A stretch of DNA of 64,000 bases from Anodontia alba (lineage: Eukaryota; Mollusca; Bivalvia; Lucinida; Lucinidae), in assembly GCA_964016985.1 (NCBI GenBank), contig OZ024837.1, positions 42,690,018-42,754,017 on the forward strand, given 5' to 3'. Within the stretch, counting starts at the first letter, position 1. Every line of letters begins with the position of its first letter. This document shows positions 60,585 through 64,000 of this stretch, one piece after another. The notes beneath the pieces were generated by a model. It made no database searches. It saw only the letters and a list, made by a program, of their open reading frames with translations, and had not been told where the DNA came from. The translations under genes were made by a program, and so were the position numbers.

Positions 60585-61090
60585 TTTTAATTTTATGGCT
60601 CAGTCAAAACTGTTAACCCATTAAAGACTGAATAAACTCTCCAACACTACATATTGGAAGAGTCCATTTTCGATGTTGGGTATGTCAGGCAATATGATGT
60701 AGATATTCCTGAAGAAAAATGATTGAACTATTTGCAAACAGTGGAGACCCTGATCAGACACTGCATTCTGCAGTGTCTGATCTGGGTTTGCACTGCCAGT
60801 TACCCATTTAGGGGTCTCCCGTCTTCCATGGGTTAAGCACATGTTGAGCCAGTCAGTTAACCTTCCCGCACTTTTTTCCTGGGCCGGCTTAGTCCTCTGC
60901 GCAGTAACCAGTACTTGTGCACACTTTCGCCAGTAACTGACAACTGCCCTTCTTGAATCAGTGGAAGGGGGAGAATGACCACAGAAATGATTTCATGATC
61001 AATCTCCATGAAAGTTATACGGCTGAGCTGGGATTTGAACTTGGGAACCTTGGATTTGCAGTTACATGTGCTACCAACTCTGATTAGATG
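60585..61090 (-). mobile_element. SINE S2 with a different tRNA-like head, split by MITE D
   Basis: Minus-strand S2 body: TTATGGCTCAGTCAAAACTG (left of D) and AGTCAGTTAACCTTCCCGCA to TCAATCTCCATGAAAG (right of D). The expected head is replaced. The complement of 61028-61085 reads GAGTTGGTAGCACATGTAAC and AAGTTCAAATCCCAG, a box A/box B pair unlike other S2 copies. Confidence 0.7.
60613..60836 (+). mobile_element. MITE D in the S2 TTAA site
   Basis: TTAACCCATTAAAGACTGAA to GTCTTCCATGGGTTAA. It occupies the same S2 TTAA that B occupies at 23163. The right core arm lacks its final GTTTGC. Confidence 0.85.
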
Positions 61091-61108
61091 TTTTTTCAAT
61101 CCAAAAGT

Positions 61109-61570
61109 ATTGATATTTTCTTATTTCTCCACAAAAACATATACAGTCGACTCTCGTTATCTTGAACTCCAAGGGACTCTCTATAATACTTCGAGATATC
61201 CGTACTTCGACATATCAGATTTGCAGACTTGAGGAAAAAATAAATCGAACAACCGCATTTAACAAATGTATATATAATTGGACTCTTGAAGTAGGACATA
61301 TGTTGAAAATATTGTGGAAAAGAGGAGAAATTGCTCCTTAGGAGCAATTTCTCCTCTTTTCCACAATATTTTGTTACCTGTTGTTAGATTTTCATTTTTA
61401 AGCAGGGTCCAGATTTTCACTTCGAGATAAGCGGTTATCCGAGATAAGCGAGGTCGAGATAACGAGAGTCAACTGTATTGTGTTTACTCATTAGAAGTGC
61501 CTCAATGAGGTGCTTCTAATGAGTACCCACCATATGTTTTTGTGGAGAAATAAGAAAAATATTTACCTGA
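61109..61570. mobile_element. Core-3 element I split by MITE K
   Basis: TTGATATTTTCTTATTTCTC and CACAAAAACATAT are the left arm. After K, GTTTACTCATTAGAAGTGCC with ACATATG-type partner and GGAGAAATAAGAAAAATAT complete it. Confidence 0.8.
61144..61475. mobile_element. MITE K, perfect core, inside I
   Basis: Representative of K. CAGTCGACTCTCGTTATCTT to GATAACGAGAGTCAACTG with TA at 61142-61143 and 61476-61477. The core AAAATATTGTGGAAAAGAGG with its complement (61306-61372) is a perfect palindrome of about 67 bp. Confidence 0.92.
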
Positions 61571-61707
61571 TACCCACTGTTATCTAGACCTAAAGAGCCT
61601 GGTAAACAGTGAAGAACTGATTGAAAAACTGGATTGGACTATACAGGGACAAAGTCTGGCCAAGGTTATCAGTATTCAGTAACACAGTATCTGGACCTTT
61701 TAGAATT

Positions 61708-61800
61708 ACTAACCCCTTATAGGGCCATTTCACATTGTTTTTGTTTTGTTGTTCATTTTCTCTGAGCAAATACTAGTAAAGCTTAACATTTCATGTGACT
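61708..61800. mobile_element. MITE C, left half
   Basis: CTAACCCCTTATAGGGCCAT and TTAACATTTCATGTGACTAC. Confidence 0.5.
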
Positions 61801-61823
61801 ACTCCTAGGCAAAAAATGGAAAG

Positions 61824-62009
61824 TTAACCCTTGTCAAGCTGAATTAATTAAGATGCCACACCCACTTCTAATTGTCAGCCAATCAGATGCCTTGATCGAG
61901 ATTGTTGACATAAATTCATAAACTGAATGGCAAACAGTGCAGATCCAGATCTGGATCTATACTATTTGCAAAAGCAGAGTATATCCGGGTTCAGCAGGAC
62001 AAGGGTTAG
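61824..62009 (-). mobile_element. MITE A with centre of core deleted
   Basis: TTAACCCTTGTCAAGCTGAA to GGACAAGGGTTAG. The palindrome is cut to CAGATCCAGATCTGGATCT, symmetric about its middle. Confidence 0.85.
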
Positions 62010-62113
62010 AACATGATGAAATGGCTGTAATTTTGGAGCATAATTTCACAGATTGACTTAATCTAGATTCATTTAGAAGTACATTCTCTCCTCTGTCAGA
62101 GACCTTAGAATTA

Positions 62114-62290
62114 AAGCTTAACATGTCAGGTAAATTTTCAGCAGATGACATATATGTATTGAAACCTTTTTTTTTTATTTTTTCCCAGACCATAACCTTT
62201 ACCACTCTCTTGGCTAATTCAGCAGATGATACAAAGATGATATTTTATTTATTTTCCCAGACAACAGGATATGACATGTCATGTAAATTG
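62114..62290. mobile_element. Two B half-elements head to head
   Basis: TTAACATGTCAGGTAAATTT to TTTTTTCCCAGACC (one end), then ATAACCTTTACCACTCTCTT to GACATGTCATGTAAATTGTG (the other end). Confidence 0.6.
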
Positions 62291-62560
62291 TGACAGGATT
62301 TCAACATGTTTGTCTGCTGCATTATAATGCTCCAACACATACGTCTGAAATTTCTGAAGTTGGAGAAGGTAACCATCTTGCCACACCCACCATACTCTCC
62401 AGATGGGAACCTGTAAGACTTTTCCTTTTTCCAAAACTGAAAACCTTCTTATCTTGTTATCGATATAACTCCAGGCAAGCCCATGGATCAGTCATCAGCC
62501 AGTGTCAGAAATATACCGAAGTGGATTCCCAACCACAGAGAATACTTTTAAAGGATATAA
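62291..62560 (+). pseudogene. Second mariner transposase fragment, decayed
   Basis: TGFQHVCLLHYNAPTHTSE matches the second catalytic block of mariner transposase with Tyr in place of the catalytic Asp. Then frames alternate. LFLFPKLKTFLSCYRYNSRQ and GSVISQCQKYTEVDSQ correspond to the segment after the third Asp. No ends are seen. It is divergent from the 44.7-kb element and belongs to another mariner lineage. Confidence 0.8.
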
Positions 62561-62695
62561 AGTTTACTTGATCATTTGATTTGGTTCTTTTTAAGATAAT
62601 TATACACAATAAACATTACATATCGAACAACGCTCATATTTTCATTCCTAGGTATCATTCCTGCTTGTTGTTAAGTAGCAAACAAAATATTAAAG
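62561..62695. other. Spacer
   Basis: No repeat or gene recognised. Possibly remnants of the mariner 3' region. Confidence 0.3.
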
Positions 62696-62923
62696 TTAAC
62701 CCATTTATGCCTTGTGTGCCATGAAAAGGACATTCACAAACAATGCAGACCCAGATCAGATGCTGCATTCTGCAGCATCTGATCAGAGTCTACACTGTTT
62801 GCATTATCTATAGGAATTTCTATAAAACATAGTTATAATAAAACTAACTAGATACCCAACTATTGGAAATAGATTGTTCCAAAGAGTTGAGGTATAAGGG
62901 TCCACTCAGAATCAATGGGTTAA
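62696..62923 (+). mobile_element. MITE E (TTAA group, core 1)
   Basis: Representative of E. TTAACCCATTTATGCCTTGT to CAGAATCAATGGGTTAA. Core CAATGCAGACCCAGATCAGA with partner around TGCTGCATTCTGCAGCA. Long right arm with TAGGAATTTCTATAAAACAT and CCAAAGAGTTGAGGTA. Confidence 0.88.
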
Positions 62924-63193
62924 AAGCAATTTGCAGCTACTATCTCATAACTGGAATCCAAAGCAACAGATTTCCAGTGTAACTATATTGATTTCTTTCA
63001 TTAGAAATTCAATCCATTATCCTTATAATCATTACTGGGAGAGAGAAAAATTATTATACATTTGATTAGTTTTTTTTTCCAGTTCAAAAGTCACATGTTT
63101 AATTATTGAAGTCATGTGACCTAACACAAAGATGATATAAAACATTTTTCATGTCAGTAATCATTAGCATGGCCAGGTAATCAATTATTCAGC
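62924..63193. other. Unique spacer
   Basis: Includes a short inverted pair GTCACATG / CATGTGAC at 63090-63120. No gene. Confidence 0.4.
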
Positions 63194-63416
63194 TTAACCT
63201 TTAACCACTCTCTGTGCTTATACAGCGACTACAAACTGAGTTTTAACTGACAATATTTTTCTTATTTTTCCCATAAAATAGGCTTTGACATTACATGCAA
63301 ATTGTTTCCATAGGGGATAATTTGCATGCACATCATGGTCTGTTTTATGGGAAAAATAAGGGGAATATCTCAAAATGTCTTCGGCTGAAATTTTTACCCA
63401 GCATGCAAAGCATTAA
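63194..63416 (-). mobile_element. MITE B
   Basis: TTAACCTTTAACCACTCTCT to CAGCATGCAAAGCATTAA. Core GCAAATTGTTTCCATAGGGG with an imperfect partner. Confidence 0.8.
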
Positions 63417-63458
63417 ATTAAAGCAGCAGGAAATTATGCAGAGAGAGGTAGGGGATTG

Positions 63459-63566
63459 ATAACCCTTAAAGCACCTTGCGAAATTGTAGCGGACTTGTTT
63501 CAGGCCAAATAAGGCTGGACATATCAGCAAATTGTCTGCGGTTGTGATTAGCATTTTACAGGTTAA
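63459..63566. mobile_element. MITE C reduced to its ends
   Basis: ATAACCCTTAAAGCACCTTG to TAGCATTTTACAGGTTAA with only GGACATATCAGCAAATTGTC between. Core 2 is lost. Confidence 0.7.
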
Positions 63567-63574
63567 TGACCTAT

Positions 63575-63807
63575 TTAACCCATTTACGCCTTGTGTCCCA
63601 TAAAAGGGACATTAGCAAACAGTGTAGACCCAGATCAGATGCCGCACAATGTGGCATCTGATCAGGGTTCTGCACAGTTTGCATTAAATACAGAAATTTC
63701 CTATAATAACTTGGTAATAATAATAACTAACCAAATACCCCTTATATTAGAAATGGACCAGTCCAAAGAGTTATGGTAGAGGAGTCCATTCAACATAAAT
63801 GGATTAA
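63575..63807 (+). mobile_element. MITE E
   Basis: TTAACCCATTTACGCCTTGT to CAACATAAATGGATTAA. Core GCAAACAGTGTAGACCCAGA with TGCCGCACAATGTGGCA centre. Confidence 0.88.
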
Positions 63808-63870
63808 TGGCATCAAATGACCTAGTGAGGAGAAGACCCAATTGGTATCCATTGATTTTCCAAAGCATTG

Positions 63871-64000
63871 CTACCATATTTACCCTAAATATGTTAATAA
63901 CCTGAAATATTGGGATATCCCATCTACTTACCATACTTGTCCTAAAATTTGAAATAGTCCATTCTACTACCTCTTGATGTGTCTAAAATATTGTTGTATA
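63871..64000 (+). mobile_element. MITE G, cut by window end
   Basis: CCATATTTACCCTAAATATG, CCATACTTGTCCTAAAATTT and CTACCTCTTGATGTGTCTAA. Core 1 would lie beyond the window. Confidence 0.65.

Noticed and set aside
60365..60616. 83-codon plus-strand frame
   Set aside because: It lies antisense to the retrocopy with AATAAA and poly(A), and crosses into S2 and D sequence.
1..64000. LTR retrotransposons, viral integrations or host housekeeping genes
   Set aside because: I looked for long terminal direct repeats, gag/pol-like frames, capsid or polymerase motifs and multi-exon gene structure, and found none I could support.

Overview
The window is eukaryotic, AT-rich and almost entirely made of interspersed repeats. 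I find no intact host protein-coding gene, no rRNA and no CRISPR array. The repeats point to a marine mollusc, most likely a heterodont bivalve. The evidence is dense palindromic MITEs, two tRNA-derived SINE families with AAACAAA-type tails, the AGCTCACCTG-ended repeat, and tandem repeats of the types TGGATTTTCACCAAA and TGTCAGAAACCACTAGACTG that I associate with bivalve genomes. The species call is inference, not shown by a gene. The stretch reads as intergenic DNA or the inside of a very large intron.

Working family names used in the annotation. TTAA-flanked palindromic MITEs: A (ends TTAACCCTTGTC / GACAAGGGTTAA), B (TTAACACTTAGC / GGTAAAGGTTAA), C (TTAACCCTTAAAG / CTTTAAGGGTTAA), D (TTAACCCATTGTAG) and E (TTAACCCATTTACG). 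TA-flanked or TA-like MITEs: F (TATGGTAAATGTCC), J (CCGTATTCGACC), K (CAGTCGACTCTCG), L (CACCACAACCTCTTTAT), U and Q, with G as a degenerate relative of F. Others are H (CATTACGAAAACATGCC), I (seen mainly as its central hairpin), M (CAGGGCCCAGTTG), N, P (CTACTGTCCTTTCGACA), R, T, V, W, X and Y. SINEs are S1 and S2. Three central hairpins recur inside unrelated outer ends. Core 1 (GCAAACAGTGYAGAYCC) occurs in A, D, E, F, G, N, R and some C. Core 2 (GACAATTTGCATGAAATG) occurs in B and C. Core 3 (GTGGGTACTCATTAGAA) occurs in H, I and J.

Layout. 0-16 kb is a nearly continuous patchwork of MITEs, with SINE S1 and S2 insertions, one possible orphan coding exon near 11.2 kb and a LINE ORF2 tail near 14 kb. 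16.5-19.8 kb holds a local duplication that preserves an empty MITE insertion site, a 107-bp satellite interrupted by a CpG-rich insert, an unexplained membrane-like reading frame on the minus strand, and a 31-bp minisatellite. 20-29 kb is again MITEs, several of them chimeric or nested. 29.2-31.8 kb is a large foldback followed by about 22 very similar 106-bp units. 31.8-44.6 kb contains an H element split by another transposon, a repeat-poor 1.5-kb island and more tandem repeats. 44.7-46.1 kb is a mariner element with perfect 25-bp ends and a broken transposase. 46-60 kb is MITEs, SINEs and tandem arrays, with one repeat-poor island near 52.5 kb. 60-64 kb has a poly(A)-ended retrocopy on the minus strand, nested K/I and D/S2 insertions and a second, decayed mariner fragment.

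The parts interact as parasites of one another. TTAA elements sit in the TTAA sites of SINEs, of K elements and of each other. SINEs sit in MITEs and in tandem arrays with target duplications. The nesting gives a relative order of insertions and several empty sites that establish the target preference of the TTAA group. That group is consistent with mobilisation by a piggyBac-type transposase, although no piggyBac source gene lies in the window.
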